From the NCBI GenBank assembly GCA_012932295.1, contig JAAONU010000002.1:23343770-23407769 (forward strand): a stretch of DNA of 64,000 nt, written 5' to 3'. Numbering within the stretch: position 1 is the first letter of the stretch; the number at the start of each line of letters is the position of its first letter. The DNA is from Cyclina sinensis (Eukaryota > Mollusca > Bivalvia > Venerida > Veneridae). Of this stretch, positions 22,652 to 34,960 are shown piece after piece. Position numbers and translations under genes: made by a program. The notes under the pieces are model-generated. The model saw nothing but the letters and a program-made list of their open reading frames with translations. It did not search any database and was not told where the DNA came from.

Positions 22652-24305
22652 TAGCTCACCTGTCACATATTGACAAGGTGAGCTTTTGTGATCGCAATTT
22701 GTCCGGCGTCCGTCCGTCCGTAAACTTTTACTTTAAACGACATCTTCTCATATACCGCTAAGCCAATTTCATCCAAACTTCCCATGAATGTTTCTTGGGT
22801 GGTCCCCTTTGAAAATTGTTCAAAGAATTAAATTCAATCAAGAACTCTGGTTGCTATGGCAACATAAAGGAAAAACTTCGAAAATCTTCTTGTCTGAAAC
22901 CACAAGGCTAGAGCCTTAAGATTTGGTATGTAGCATTGTCTACTGGACCTCTACCAAGTTTGTTCAAAATATACCCCTGGGATCAAAATTGGCCTTGCTC
23001 CAGGGGTCAATTGATTTTACATAGGCTTATATAGGGAAAACTTTGAAAATCTTCTTGTCTGAAATGACAAAGCCCTGAGCCTTAAGATTTTATATGTAGC
23101 ATTGTCTAACAAACCACTACCAAGTTTGTTCAAATAATGCCCCTGGGCTCAGATTTGGCCCCAAACCCAGTGGTCAATTGATTTTACATAGGGAAAACTT
23201 TGAAAATCTTCTTGTCTGAAACAACCAGGCACAGAGCCTTAAGATTTGGTATGTAGAATTGTCTTCTGGACCTCTACCAAGTTTGTTCAAATTATGCCCC
23301 TGGGATCAAATTTTGCCTTGCTCCAGGGGTCAGTTGATTTTACATAGGCTTATATAGGGAAAACTTTGAAAATCTTCTCGTCTGAAACGACAAGGCCCTG
23401 AGCCTTAAGATTTAAAATGTAGCATTGTCCATTAGACCACTACCAAGTTTGTTCAAATTGTGCCCCTGGGGTCAAATTTGGCCCCACCCCAGGGGTCAAT
23501 TGATTTTACATAGGGAAAACTTTGAAAATCTTCTTGTCTGAAACCACAAGGCCCAGAGCAATAAGATTTGGTTTGTAGCATTGTCTAGTGGACCTCTACC
23601 AAATTTGTTCAAATTATGCTCCTGGGGTTAAATGTTGCCCCACCCCAGGGGTCAACTGATTTTACACAGGGAAAATCGACAAGGGCCTGAGCCTTAAGAT
23701 TTGTTTTGTAGCATTGTCTAGTGGACCTCTACCAAGTTTGTTCAAATTTTACCCTTGGGGTCAAATTTGGCCCCACCTAAGGGGTCATTGGTTTTACATA
23801 GGCTTATATAGTGAAAACTTTGCAAATCTTCTTGTAGAAGGAGAGGTAACATTTTCAGTCCAAATTATCTGTAATTTTTTCAAAAAGGTTGTTTCTATGA
23901 TTTCTAGCTCAGGTTCGAATTTGGGTCATCTGGGTTAAAAAACTAGGTCACAGAGCCCAAAAATAGGAAAACATTGTTAAGACTGTTGAGGTACATTTTC
24001 AGTCCAAATATCCTGGAAATTTTTCAGAAAGGTTATTTTGATTATTTCTAGCTCAGGTTCGAATACGGGTCATCTCGGGTCAAAAATTTGGTCACAGAGC
24101 CCAAATATGGAAAACCATTGTAAACATTCTAGAGGTAACATTTTCAGTCCAAATAATCTGAAAATTTGTCAGAAAGGTTGTTTCAATAATTTCTAGGTCA
24201 AGTTTTGAATATGGGTTATCTGGGGTCAATTAACCAGGTCCATATCATCTTTGTTAAAAACAGTCATACTCAGGTGAGCGATACAGGGCCATCATGGCCC
24301 TCTTG
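22652..24305 (+). repeat. bivalve-type interspersed repeat, complete copy
   Basis: Begins 'ttagctcacctgtcacatat' and ends 'caggtgagcgatacagggcc' 'atcatggccctcttgtt', so the termini carry the inverted pair GCTCACCTG/CAGGTGAGC and a terminal hairpin GGGCCATCATGGCCC. The interior has about six ~160-bp units ('tctaccaagtttgttcaaat' .. 'ggggtcaattgattttacat'). No transposase is present, so it is non-autonomous. Open frames in it are not genes. Confidence 0.75.
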
Positions 24306-24789
24306 TTTTCAAACACAACTATTTTATGCCCTGAAAGTTTTCCCTTTTCCATCTTTTGAAATATCCAAGTCACCATCTATCAATGACATTGGTGGGGGTA
24401 TGAATCGCATTCAGCAATAGTTCTAGATATTTTAGAACCTGGCTTGGTAAGATTCATAAGAAAGTAAAAATCTATGATTGCAGTTAAAGAAGCTTTTTTG
24501 ACACCTTTCATTGTTTACTATTTAAACTAGAGTTTACAATAGTATGGTAAGTTCAACAGGTCTTGACGTCAGGGTCACAGTATTAAACTTGTTGCACATC
24601 AGGACTAGTATAGTTCCATGTCTAGTACAATATTATTTTTATACCCTTTTGGCAGTATTATTCACTGTTAGTTTCTATATTCACAGCTTTTTGAATAACA
24701 GAAAAAAACGAATGGAAAATATACTTTCCTTATTTGTTGAAACAAACTAATGAAAACTATTGCTGGACTTTTTCATATCAATTGTTTTT

Positions 24790-26172
24790 AGCTCACATGA
24801 CCAAAGGTCAAATTTAGCTTTTAGTATGCTATTTTGTCCATCGTGGACCTCTATTATTGTTTTTTTTTTAATTTTGACTATAAGGTCAGAACTGGCCTAA
24901 GCCCAGGGGTCACTTGATTTTACAAAGACTTAAGAGGGAAAAACTTTAAAAAGTCTTCTTGTCAGAAACTATAAGGCATAGAGTTAAGATGTTTGGTGTG
25001 TATTGTCTAATGGACCTTTACCAAGTTTATACAAATCATGGCCTCTGGATTAAAATTGGACCACCACAGGGGTCACTTGATTTTACATAGACTTAATATA
25101 TAGGAAAAACTGAAAAAAATCATTTGTCAGAAACCATTTAGCCTAGGATATAGATTTGTTTGTTTCACTGTCTAATGGACCTCTACCAAGTGTATACAAA
25201 TCATGGTCCCTGGCGCAAAATCAGCCCTGACCCAGGGGTCACTTGATCCTCTACATAAGAAAAATATTTTAAACAATTTTCTTGTCTGAAACTGCAAGGG
25301 TTAGATCTTACATATTTGGTTGATATCTTCATCTTGTGGACCTCTACCGAAGTTATATAAATCATGGCTGTGGGGTCAGAATTGACTCGAGCCCTAGGGT
25401 CACTTGATTTTACATAGACTTATATTGGAAAAACTTAAAAAATCTACGTCAGAACTCATTAGGCTTAGGATTTAGATATTGTGTTTGTACCATTTACTTG
25501 TGGACCTCTATCAAGTTAAATTTATACAAATCATGACCCCTGGATCAAATTTTCCCTGCCCAAGTGGTTACACTGAGTTATATAGGATCAATTTTTTAAA
25601 GAAAGTGAAATACTTTGAGCTTAAATACAAATGTTTCAGCATTGCCTAGTTAATAACATGGACTTTGGAAGATCTTGGCCCTAACCAGGGTACCAAGCCC
25701 CCACCCACCTCACCTGGGTACCTCGCATTCCGAAAAAAAATCATTGGATGGGGTAGGAAGGTACTTAACCTTCATTCACCTTTGTCTTTGACCTTCATTT
25801 TACCTACTGACATACTTTCTTCTTTTTTGAAGCTACATCAATGAAATTTTAAATATGTATATAAATCTGCATGCAGAATTCAACATTGACCTTGGCTGAT
25901 ATTGACCTATTGACCTACCTCCTTGTTTTTGAAGTTATGTATTTGAAGTTTAACTATTTGTATAAGTTTGCATACATACTTCAAAATTGACTTTGGTGTA
26001 TCTTGAATTATTGACCTTCGTTCTTGGTTTAAAAACATCTATTTGATATATTTTATAATATTTGAACTGTCTGCCATTTGACACATCTCTTACATGCCAC
26101 CCCTACTCCACCAGTTGTTTGGTAGTTTTTTTTCAGGTGAGTGACCCAGGACCATAATTATGGACCTCATGT
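24790..26172 (+). repeat. second, diverged copy of the same repeat
   Basis: Begins 'tagctcacatgaccaaaggt' and ends 'caggtgagtgacccaggacc'. The same internal units are present ('ggggtcacttgattttacat'). It lies in direct orientation 0.5 kb after the first copy. Confidence 0.7.
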
Positions 26173-26464
26173 TTTTGTATGTGTTTCAAAGTATGTTGAA
26201 ATGTTTTATTTGAAGACATGTTTTTTTTATCATACAGTCCTCTACTTCAGTTTTGACGTATTAATAGTAATTCAGATATTTTCATTTCTGTTAAGATTTT
26301 GCTGAAGATTTTTTCCTATTAGAATCATCACTGACATCATCTTTGCTAAGAAACCTATTAATTTAATAAAAATGATGAATTGATGGGAATAATGTTACAG
26401 CTAATCTGTGCTTAAGGTGCTTGTGGTCAGATTACATGATCAGTCTTTGTTCGTTGTCTTCTTT

Positions 26465-26812
26465 CAGCCATAATTTCCTTCAAATGACATATTTCCTTTA
26501 TACAACTGGATGGGTAATGACAGTTGAGTATTTGCTTCGAATGACATATTCCCTCTATACGTGTACCACTAACTGGGTAGTAGCAGTTGAGAATTTTCTT
26601 CAAATGACATATTTCCCCTATACAACTGGATGGGTAATGACAGTTGAGAATTTGCTTCAAAATGGCATATCTCCCTATACCCCTTGATGGGTAATGGCAG
26701 TTGAGTATTTGCTTCAAATGACATATTCCGCCTATACGTGTACCACTAACTGGGTAGTAGCAGTTGAGAAGTTTCTTCAAATGACATGTTCCCCAATATC
26801 ACTGGATTTATC
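26465..26812. repeat. ~57-62-bp tandem repeat
   Basis: Six units of 'ttcaaatgacatatt' .. 'tggatgggtaatgacagttg' in alternating variants (TATACAACTGG and TATACGTGTACCACTAACTGG). Both strands give short open frames of repeat peptide. A single related unit occurs at ~31,608. Confidence 0.85.
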
Positions 26813-26857
26813 TTGGAAATTAAAATTTGCTTTAGATTACACTGCGAAAAATACACC

Positions 26858-27440
26858 AATATACGGAAGTGTACGATCCCGTATTTTTTAGATATACGGA
26901 CATATACGGGACGTATTCGCATAATATACGGACATAATATACTAATCCGTATTCGGAACATCGGGTATACGGGAACTCCGTATATTTGTCATTACAAATA
27001 CGGATTTCCGTATTCTTCCAATATACATGTATGTATATGTGTCTGTATATTTGTAATATACGCACAGTACAAAACCCGTATTTCAACCTTATACGGGCTA
27101 TAACAACATATAGTTTTCTAGTATACGGAGGATATACGGACTTGTATTTTTATAGAATACGGGAAAGCTAAAAATCGTACATGATGCATATACGGGATAG
27201 AATACGGACTATGTATACTAGAGATATACGACGAATATACGGAAATGTATTTTCATAGAATACGGAAGTGCTTTAAAGAGTATATGACACATATACTTGG
27301 TAAGAATACGGACTTTGTATATTGTAGATATACGTAGGAAATACGGAATTGTATTTTCAATGAATACGGGAAAGCTAAAAACCGTACATGACACATATAC
27401 GGACTTATTATATTACATGTACGGATCAAGAATACGGACA
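26858..27440. repeat. ATACGG-rich degenerate array
   Basis: At least 24 occurrences of ATACGG or its complement CCGTAT in ~580 bp by eye. The right part is a ~103-bp tandem repeat (starts ~27,157, 27,257, 27,360: 'gaatacgggaaagctaaaaa'). Frames are open on both strands because stops are rare in the motif. I see no gene. Confidence 0.7.
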
Positions 27441-28286
27441 TGATATATTACAGGATACGAGAACCAAATATAGACTGATAATATACATGTACATGATGTG
27501 CGGGATCATTATATGTAGTTACTACTCATTTCTAGAACGGACTAGTTAAGATCCTCATCGTATCTACTTGAAGCATACGAAAAAATATAGACCTGCAATG
27601 TCTGAGAGAACGGTAGGAAACATACCTTTTTTAACTAGATATACTGACAGTAAGTTTACTTTGGCGTACACGAGATATGCCATCAGCATGATAAAAAATA
27701 ACTGAGTAACTTGTTAAGGATGAGGAATTGCACAAACAAAAGTAATTCAAATTAGTTCTGAATTTAATGAATAGTATTTTATAAACAAGTTTATTAATAA
27801 ATGTAATATGATCATAAAAGAGTAACAATCAGTAATAAAACCAAGCATATTGCAATGATAAGAACATAACTGAAATCAATCTTGAAGTTATGCAAACAAT
27901 GACTAGTGAACACTGGCAACTTTGAAACATATATTCAAATTACAATAACATATGTAATATCAAAGACTTGTCAGCTTATGCCATTGGTATTGTTTCATAC
28001 GTTATCGTTAATCAAAGGAAATCCAAGTATCACTGTATGTGTATGTAGTCACGGGTCATTATTTAGCTGTACTACATATAAACGAGAAATATTTTTAAAA
28101 ATCTTATAAAAACTATGTGGAAGTGTCATTTTTACTTGCTACGATCACAGCTTATACAGAAGACCCAGTTTCACGTGCACAGATAAACATACTAAATTAT
28201 TGGATTATTGTGAGTTATTTCACTGTTTCTAACACGGACATACATTTACAACATGCATTTCATAAAGTTTTATTCTTTTTGTTATT

Positions 28287-28389
28287 TTATTCTGCTTCAT
28301 TGTCTTGTGGCTGTGACTTTTTCTGGGACTCGTGCAAGACTCGCATCTGCTCCTGCAGCTCTGCAATGACATCATGAAGGTCCATTTGT
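28287..28389 (-). CDS. small coiled-coil gene, last exon
   Basis: 34 codons of heptad-like sequence (DLHDVIAELQEQMRVLHESQ) ending in a charged tail and TAA. Clean acceptor, and an AATAAA follows the stop. The lack of stops and strong amphipathic pattern argue for a real exon. Confidence 0.6.
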
Positions 28390-30676
28390 CTGAAAATACA
28401 AAATGATAGTATTGATTTTGTATTTTGATTAATCTTCAATTATTACTTTTAAACATTACTGTCCGTGTTTGATCGCTTTTGCATAAAAAATTGTATTACC
28501 TATTTCGAAATTGTTATTGTCATAGAAAGATGCTGGAATGATTAAGAGTTGCATATTTCATCAATTAATTACTTTCATTCTTACTATTATTGAGTGTTGT
28601 CAGTTTTACATAGACTTATTTTTCACATGTTTAAAAGTTGCGCATGCGTATTGTGCAGAAAACATGGTGTGCATAAACGTAAGGAAGTATGGATGCATAA
28701 AGACAAATAAGAAGTAAGGATGCATAAAGATAAGTAAGGATGCGTAAATATAAAAAGTAATGATGTGTAGAGATTAGTAAGGAGAAGTAAGGTAAATATA
28801 TGTAAAGCGAAGAATATGCATGATATGCTATATACACTAGTTTATTGATTAGCATTGTGAGTTCTTAGCGCCGATGAAAATATTTATTCTAAAGAAATTA
28901 TAAAAACTTTGGAGTGTATGTACATGCGTTGTCAATTAAAAACAATTCTTTAGTCAATTATGTTAAGGAACTAGGAACAGGATGTTACACATTTTACAAT
29001 TTCATTACCAGTGCGTCTTTTATAATCATATTTTGTCTTTAATTAATAAAATCTTTAATTTTCTTAATTTTGATTTCGATCATGAAATAATCGCTAAACT
29101 GTGGTTACTTATCTAATTGCCGACATTTGTGAATGTTAAACCAAATAATCAATTATCTATCAGGGCTTATTCACAGAATTATTCAGTCTCACTTATCTTA
29201 TAATATGCAAAAGATTTACCGAAATATCGGTAACATGATTTTATATAGTAAAAAAAGGGAAAAAATGGTAACAATAAAAATACTGTATGTACCCATGAAG
29301 GTAATAAAGTAGGTGTGAAAAGGCATGCTGGGGTACACTAATGATCATAGAAAGGTGTTAAAGACACGTGTCGGTCGTTAAATAGGTTATAAATTTGTCT
29401 CAGCAAGTAATTATATAATATGTGTTTGTCATGCAATTATCATTTTAAAAATTATTATAACTGATTCTAAAATTTTATAATCATAGTTACTTTTTCGCAC
29501 TTAAAATGACGCCGAAGGAAGTAATGTATTCAATGATTACAGCTTGATCTTTGATTTAAATCGGTTTATGATCTAATACGACAATGTATTAAAATGAAAA
29601 CACATTTTAAATATAAAAAACTTTACAATATACCGCAACACATCAATACTCGATACATCACTAATTAATATAGTTTTATATACAACTCTATACTTATAGA
29701 AATTGCACAAATACACCAATTAATATCGGTCATCAAAGGCGCTTTTCACACCAACTTTATCACTTTCTCAACTATATAAAATTACCAACAATATTCTTTA
29801 GGTACCGATTTCTCTGGGGTTTTTTACAACATAAAATCATTACCATTTATGAAAGAAAATTGCCGTCATAAAAATGCGATAATTTGATTAATTTGGTATT
29901 CAAGAGAGAAAGTCTTGTTTTTATTTTTCTTTTCATTTAAATTTATTTTTATTGTTTTATATATATATTTATGATATAAATCTAATGACCAGCAGTACTC
30001 TTATCATCATATTCTGTTTAAAGTAAAAGAATTCAATTCAAAATATAATCAAAAGAGTAATCTTCTTTCAAAAAATAAAATCAATTTCTAATTTTCATAT
30101 TCAAAGATCATGTACGTATATACGTTCCTGATAAATGTATTATTTTTTTCACGAATGCATGGTTGATTTCGACGTTGATTCAAAGATAAGTAAGTGAGAA
30201 TGTTCTTGAATGACAAAGTAAATCAAAACAATCATCCAATTATCACTCATCTCTATTAAAAACTATTTTATAACAGAAGCATTCGCAGTGTAACAATAGT
30301 TTCAGTTTATTGGCAATCAGCAGAACGACAACAACAACAACCTTTATTAGCAAATCTACATAACGCATATCTTTGGCTAATGCACAGTGAAACATTTTTA
30401 CAAATATAGTTCATGCGCAACACACACATATAAACAAAAAGATAGATAACATTTAATTTGAGTTTATAATGGGAATGTAATAAACTAAATATGTATTTAT
30501 TAAATAGTGTTCTTTATACAATACGCTTTTGTCAAAAATTTACAAATTCCTAAAATGTTTTTCTTCTTTTTCGATAACATAAGATTTGTGAATTTTCTAA
30601 GATCGGGCCATGCACATTTTGGGAGTTAGGTATCTCGAATAAGCAAAACATTTGCCTTTGGCCATTTATACACACA

Positions 30677-30717
<41 letters not shown>

Positions 30718-31310
30718 AATAAACAAAACTAACAGCAATGACAATCACATGTATACAGATAATAAAAACATTACAAAATCTTTTTACTTTGAGATGACGT
30801 TAATGCATTGAACTTTTGTATAGTAGACCATGAACATGGATCTTATACAGCTGTGTCCTGAGCAACATAATATAAAATTATCTTCTAATTTTACTGTTTC
30901 TTGATTTCATACATTACACAAACTTTTTATCTCTTTCTACATTATTATAACTTCATAATTCTATTTCTGAGGTATGTGAACATAATGAAGCTTGTCATTT
31001 GAATACAGCTAAATATTTTTCAAAACAAAATTCAGTTTAATATCTGCAAAAGGAATTTAATTTTGACGTTGAACAAAAATTTACCGGCCTTGCAATTTAC
31101 CGAACTTACACCCGTTTAAAAATGGAAGCATACAAAAATCATCATAAGCCATTCATTGCAGGGCATGATCAAGCATTTGATTCCAAGCATGAGTTCAGTA
31201 AAACTGAAAAGTATTATACAAAAACTTTGACTTACCTCATTTTACTTTCAAAACGACGAAGTCTTCGATAAAAGGCAATTTTTGAGATATGAACTGCTGA
31301 AATCTGCTTC
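28287..31310 (-). CDS. small coiled-coil protein gene, at least 2 exons
   Basis: Last exon 28,287-28,389 (acceptor 'gtattttcag') encodes QMDLHDVIAELQEQMRVLHE .. NEAE and TAA. An upstream exon ends at 31,236 (donor GTAAGT) in the matching phase and reads AFYRRLRRFESKMR. Joined, this forms a continuous coiled coil of ~40 residues. The start is unclear. A strong-context ATG (31,312, 'gaaATGG') opens a 22-codon frame that stops before the donor and would be an upstream ORF, while ATG in AAAATGAG at the junction would give a 35-residue protein. Promoter sites lie just upstream, and a poly-A signal (AATAAA) lies ~15 bp after the stop. Family not recognised. It lies inside the 15.7-kb insertion. Confidence 0.5.
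28640..28800. repeat. short degenerate tandem repeat
   Basis: Loose ~24-bp units 'agtaaggatgcataaagata'. Lies downstream of the small coiled-coil gene's last intron boundary, within its intron. Confidence 0.6.
28870..30660. other. AT-rich intronic sequence, no feature recognised
   Basis: No gene, repeat family or RNA structure recognised. Confidence 0.4.
30668..30716. repeat. (CA)n microsatellite
   Basis: 'cacacacaca' run with one interruption (catac). Confidence 0.95.
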
Positions 31311-31312
31311 CT
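31236..31312 (-). CDS. small coiled-coil gene, upstream exon
   Basis: Donor 'atgag|gtaagt'. The frame matching the last exon reads KQISAVHISKIAFYRRLRRF, but it has no ATG before an upstream TAG. The exon may therefore be mainly 5' UTR. Confidence 0.4.
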
Positions 31313-31313
31313 C

Positions 31314-31475
31314 CATTTCGCGCCCAAAGAAATGATTGGATAGGTGAACACAAGCTATACTTGATTGGTGTAATCTGATCACATGAAATAAACCCACGCT
31401 TCCTATGATTGGTGGGATTGATCACATGGAATAAATCCACGCTACCTTTGATTGGGGCGATCTGGTCACATGGTA
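31314..31475 (-). promoter_or_regulatory. promoter with four CCAAT boxes and an E2F-like site
   Basis: Minus-strand CCAAT boxes occur at 31,335-31,339, 31,364-31,368, 31,408-31,412 and 31,451-31,455 (spacing 29, 44, 43 bp). TTTGGGCGCGAAA at 31,316-31,328 fits an E2F site. 'catgtgatc' E-box-like motifs recur beside the CCAAT boxes as a ~43-bp duplicated unit. Multiple CCAAT boxes next to an E2F/CDE site are typical of cell-cycle promoters; regulation of this gene by them is inferred. Confidence 0.5.
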
Positions 31476-31499
31476 TGTGCCTTGTTACACTGACTGGTA

Positions 31500-32490
31500 C
31501 AGTATATTTCTCTTTCTCGTCTTGGGGAAATAATTTTTTATAATAATTAATTAAACTTGATGATTATGGTTTTCTTGGTTGGTGTTGTTGCATATAACAT
31601 TATAACACTGGATGGATAATGAAAGTTAACAACTTGCTTCAAATCGCCCCCTATGCCACTAGATGAAGTCAAATGAAACCTGACTGGGTTTCTTCTAGAT
31701 GAAGTTCTTTCATGTTCTTCAAAGAATTCCATTCCATAATCTAATGAACCTCTATCAAAGTTTGCTCCTTCTGTTATGAATGGCTACCCGCAAGGGTTCT
31801 TATATTTAGAGAGCATGTCAGTGTCGGCGGGGTACACCTACCGATATAGTGTCTAGCTAAAACTGTCGGGATTGTCTGGTTGATGGGAGTTTGAAAATAG
31901 TCATGTAACTTTTTCTAGTGGAGTTCCTTATTTTCTATGATGATCCCCGGGATCAGTATACGCCCCATATCAGGGATCACATATATCGTATATTGAAATT
32001 TACAGGAAAACCTTCATAAATCCTCATGTTATAAAACCAATCCTCATGTTATAAAACCAAAAAGGTTTGATATTTGGCAAGTAGCTTTAGTCTATTCATC
32101 CGATCCTTTTCTTTTCAATACAGCACATCAAGACAGAGTAATATTTGTTGATTTTTTTCATATAGTTTTAATTGCAATTTATGTTGTGCAAATTTTAATG
32201 CCGTTCTTTTTTTTTTAGATCGGATACTGTTCTTGTTAAAATATGTGTATTTGTTTCAACTGAAAAACTTTGTTCGGTATTCATATGAATTGTTTTCCTA
32301 ATCATTAAGTAAACAAGAAAAAATTGCATACGAAATACTATGTATATACTGACTTATCAAAGTGTTTTGCGTTTTTCATTCTTTAGACAGCTATGTCGGT
32401 TGTCTTAAGCACTTGTAACTCCAACTCACCTTGTAACTCTACCGTTATAATATATTATTGTGCGCAAAAAGATTCTGTCTTTGTTACAAC
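31500..32490. other. degenerate repeats, no gene
   Basis: Contains one unit related to the tandem repeat at 26,465 and fragments of the 'gtggacctct' repeat style. An 18-bp direct duplication 'aatcctcatgttataaaacc' occurs at ~32,021 and ~32,040. Confidence 0.4.
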
Positions 32491-33300
32491 CCTGTTGTCG
32501 AGCGGGCGAGGTATGTAGGTTGACGTAAGTCCAACTCTTCACGCCAGAAGTGCCTGGATGATGGTATGAATGGAAACGCCTCGTCTTTTCAGGCTATGAC
32601 AATTTGGAAATGTGAATGTTTGCCGGGCAAGGCTCCGCAATCTCGAGTGCCCGTCGCATTATATACGTGGCACAGTGCCTTGGGTGCGCAGTGGGTCGTT
32701 GTGCTTCAAACTTCTGCCAGACATTCATAATTTCAAATTCATCGACAGACAGGTAGAGATAACCAAAAACCAAGACTGACCATTAGCTAAAGTACCCCTC
32801 TTGCATAACACCAAAACTGCGCATTAGCACCTCCAGTCGTGTTAGTCTATATACTTTGACCGACCACAGGTCAATAATATAATGCCTCTGTCATGTATAT
32901 ATAGACATAACGGAATAGAGGGGTTAAAATGTTCGTCTCACTTGCTATATAAATACACTGAATAGAGCAGTTGATGCAGTGCGTCAACTCCTCTGCCTAT
33001 ACAATGTATAGTGAGACTTGCGTACCAAGTATCTATTTTTAGACACAGGAGCTGATGCAGTGCATCAACTGCTCGTGCCAATGATCTCTATAGATTGTAT
33101 AATGAGGAGCTGATGCAGTGCATCAACTCCTCTGTTCCTATTATACGGAAACGCTGGTTAAAGTGCGTAACAATGGACTGAGAAGTGAAATTACAGCTTT
33201 TACCTTCCATTCTACATTTAATGACCTATTCTAGATTTAAATAATAGTGTGTCTTATCCAATACAGCTCTCTAGATATACGTGCTTTTAAAATTGGAATG
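32491..33300 (+). repeat. inverted terminal copy, right
   Basis: Reverse complement of 17,620-18,420. Inner edge 'cctgttgtcgagcgggcgag' is identical to the inner edge of the left copy. Three palindromes are present at ~32,964-32,992, 33,048-33,075 and 33,104-33,132. The reading frame seen in the left copy is broken here after ~60 codons. Confidence 0.8.
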
Positions 33301-34148
33301 TTATGCTAGTTAGGATTGAAAGTAACCAACAGTACAACTTGCCCGTCTCGGAAATATTCAGCATGAGTCAACTTAAATACGGAGAGAGAGAAAGGTGCGT
33401 TATTGCAGAAAATAAGATATTCAAGTTGATCGGCAGAGTTTTCAGATTTTATTATTTTTTTTTTTTTTTGCTAAAAATAAAATTAGGAGAATTAAACGTA
33501 TTTTTGTATTAATTGTATTCAATTTCCAATTTGGAAATACTTAAATTTCAACTTGCCAACATATTTATCATGTCAAAGTATGTGGTAACTGAAAATTGGC
33601 GCTCGGAAAACAAACTTTTTTTTTTCTCATATGTTTGGACAGTTTAGCGAAAAATTTAAATTTCACTTGTCTCTATCTGTAAATGCAGATATGTGACCTA
33701 TCTTTTTATTCATTAATTTAATGTTGTTGACCTAAATATGATTTGTAGAAAAAAATATATAAAAAATCTAATGTAGGAATATTTTGTGAAGCAAAAAAAA
33801 AAAAAAATGCATTATTCATTACATTTTGAAATTTAGTTTTAGATTAGTTTGCATTGCTCATTCAGATAAGGGGATAGTGTAGTGCTTATGTGTGCTGTTC
33901 ATAAAACATAATATTAACTTTCACACTGAACACTTTCATGCAACTTTTCTTTCACATCTTTGTTTTAAAGAGATTTTTTTCTTCAAATTTTGCTTTGTTA
34001 CCATGGAAACCTGCAAATGATTAAAAATGGAACATGGTAACATATGTTTTGCTTCGCTGCATTTTGTTCAGCATGAAATTTTACATAAGACATGTTAAAA
34101 TCGAAAGAATCTGAATGTGGAAATTTAACTGTAGTGATCGTATTTAAC
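33301..34148. other. receptor AB intron remnant, no gene
   Basis: AT-rich with poly-A/T runs. A 69-codon frame (33,303-33,512) is not recognised. Confidence 0.45.
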
Positions 34149-34278
34149 CTTTAAATGTTGGCTGGTACGGGGAAACGTGATCTTTTCCACCACAAGCGAT
34201 GTTTTTACACTCCTCCTTGCAACCCGTCCTGAAGATGTTTTTGTTCCAGCTGTTAGGATGGCTTTCTATACAATAGCA
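34149..34278 (-). CDS. receptor AB, WSC-like exon 2
   Basis: 130 nt, phase 0 to 1, acceptor 'tatttcag', weak donor GTTAAA. Encodes CYCIESHPNSWNKN .. GCKEECKNIACGGKDHVSPY. The CxC start, CxxxC and ACGG..S.Y are the back half of a WSC domain. Confidence 0.75.
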
Positions 34279-34694
34279 CTGAAATACAAGAAATGTATGT
34301 TATTACTCTGCCTTTCATGGGGAAAATATCCAAAAAAGTTGTCCCCCTTACAATTTTAATTACTATTGTGACTAATTTCTTTTCCTTACCGTGTCACACA
34401 GGTTAAGTATGTAAATATATGAGTAAATCTTTGATGTAACATTTAAGCAAACGATGCACATCGAATAGAGGGAAGTTTCAAATTCTTAGAAAGATCGTAA
34501 TGGTATGACTATTATCATCAAGGTTTTTTGTTATTCTCTAAATAATGGTAGCTGTCATATCACAAGGAAAGCCAAATTTACACTAAGTAGACGAACTATT
34601 TTGCTATATTTTGAAATAAACATCAACAACACAACAAGCTTCCATTTATTTTGTTTTTAAATCTCCTCAAATGTAAGAACTTGAGAATGTCTAC

Positions 34695-34816
34695 CTTGTG
34701 CGCAGTGACTCCTATTGCCACCGACGTTTCACAGCTCGGGTAGCACTGGCTTGGGTTTTTATCAATTTCAATATAACTTCTGTTACTTTCAGGAATATCT
34801 TCCAACTCTATACATC
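34695..34816 (-). CDS. receptor AB, WSC-like exon 1
   Basis: 122 nt, phase 1 to 0, same length as in gene C. Encodes GCIELEDIPESN .. QCYPSCETSVAIGVTAHK, the GC..C..C front half of a WSC-like module. Confidence 0.8.
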
Positions 34817-34960
34817 CTAAATAAGAAAATGATAATTCATATAAGTATAAAAACGTGTAATATACCTCTTGCCTATGAACCTGTTTAGTGACTATGAAGA
34901 AGATGTCAATCTTAAATATTACATGGACTTGAAAGAATAGAATCTTGCCCGATTATTTAC

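Larger units (their letters stand above)
17620..33300. mobile_element. putative 15.7-kb composite element with ~0.8-kb inverted ends
   Basis: Ends are inverted copies of one sequence (17,620-18,420 and 32,491-33,300). The exact 8-bp direct repeat TTATGCTA lies immediately outside (17,612-17,619 and 33,301-33,308), as for a target-site duplication. Removing it restores an intron of about 1.0 kb between two phase-compatible AB exons, comparable with the homologous introns of C (~2.0 kb) and D (~1.4 kb). The extreme ends diverge, and no transposase is visible. The size is similar to Polinton/Maverick elements, but no polymerase or integrase frame is seen, so the class is unknown. It might instead be two separate insertions of a 0.8-kb element around captured DNA. 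Confidence 0.55.

Noticed and set aside
23714..24420. Short plus-strand frames at 23.7-24.4 kb
   Set aside because: They lie within the large interspersed repeat and do not persist between its copies.
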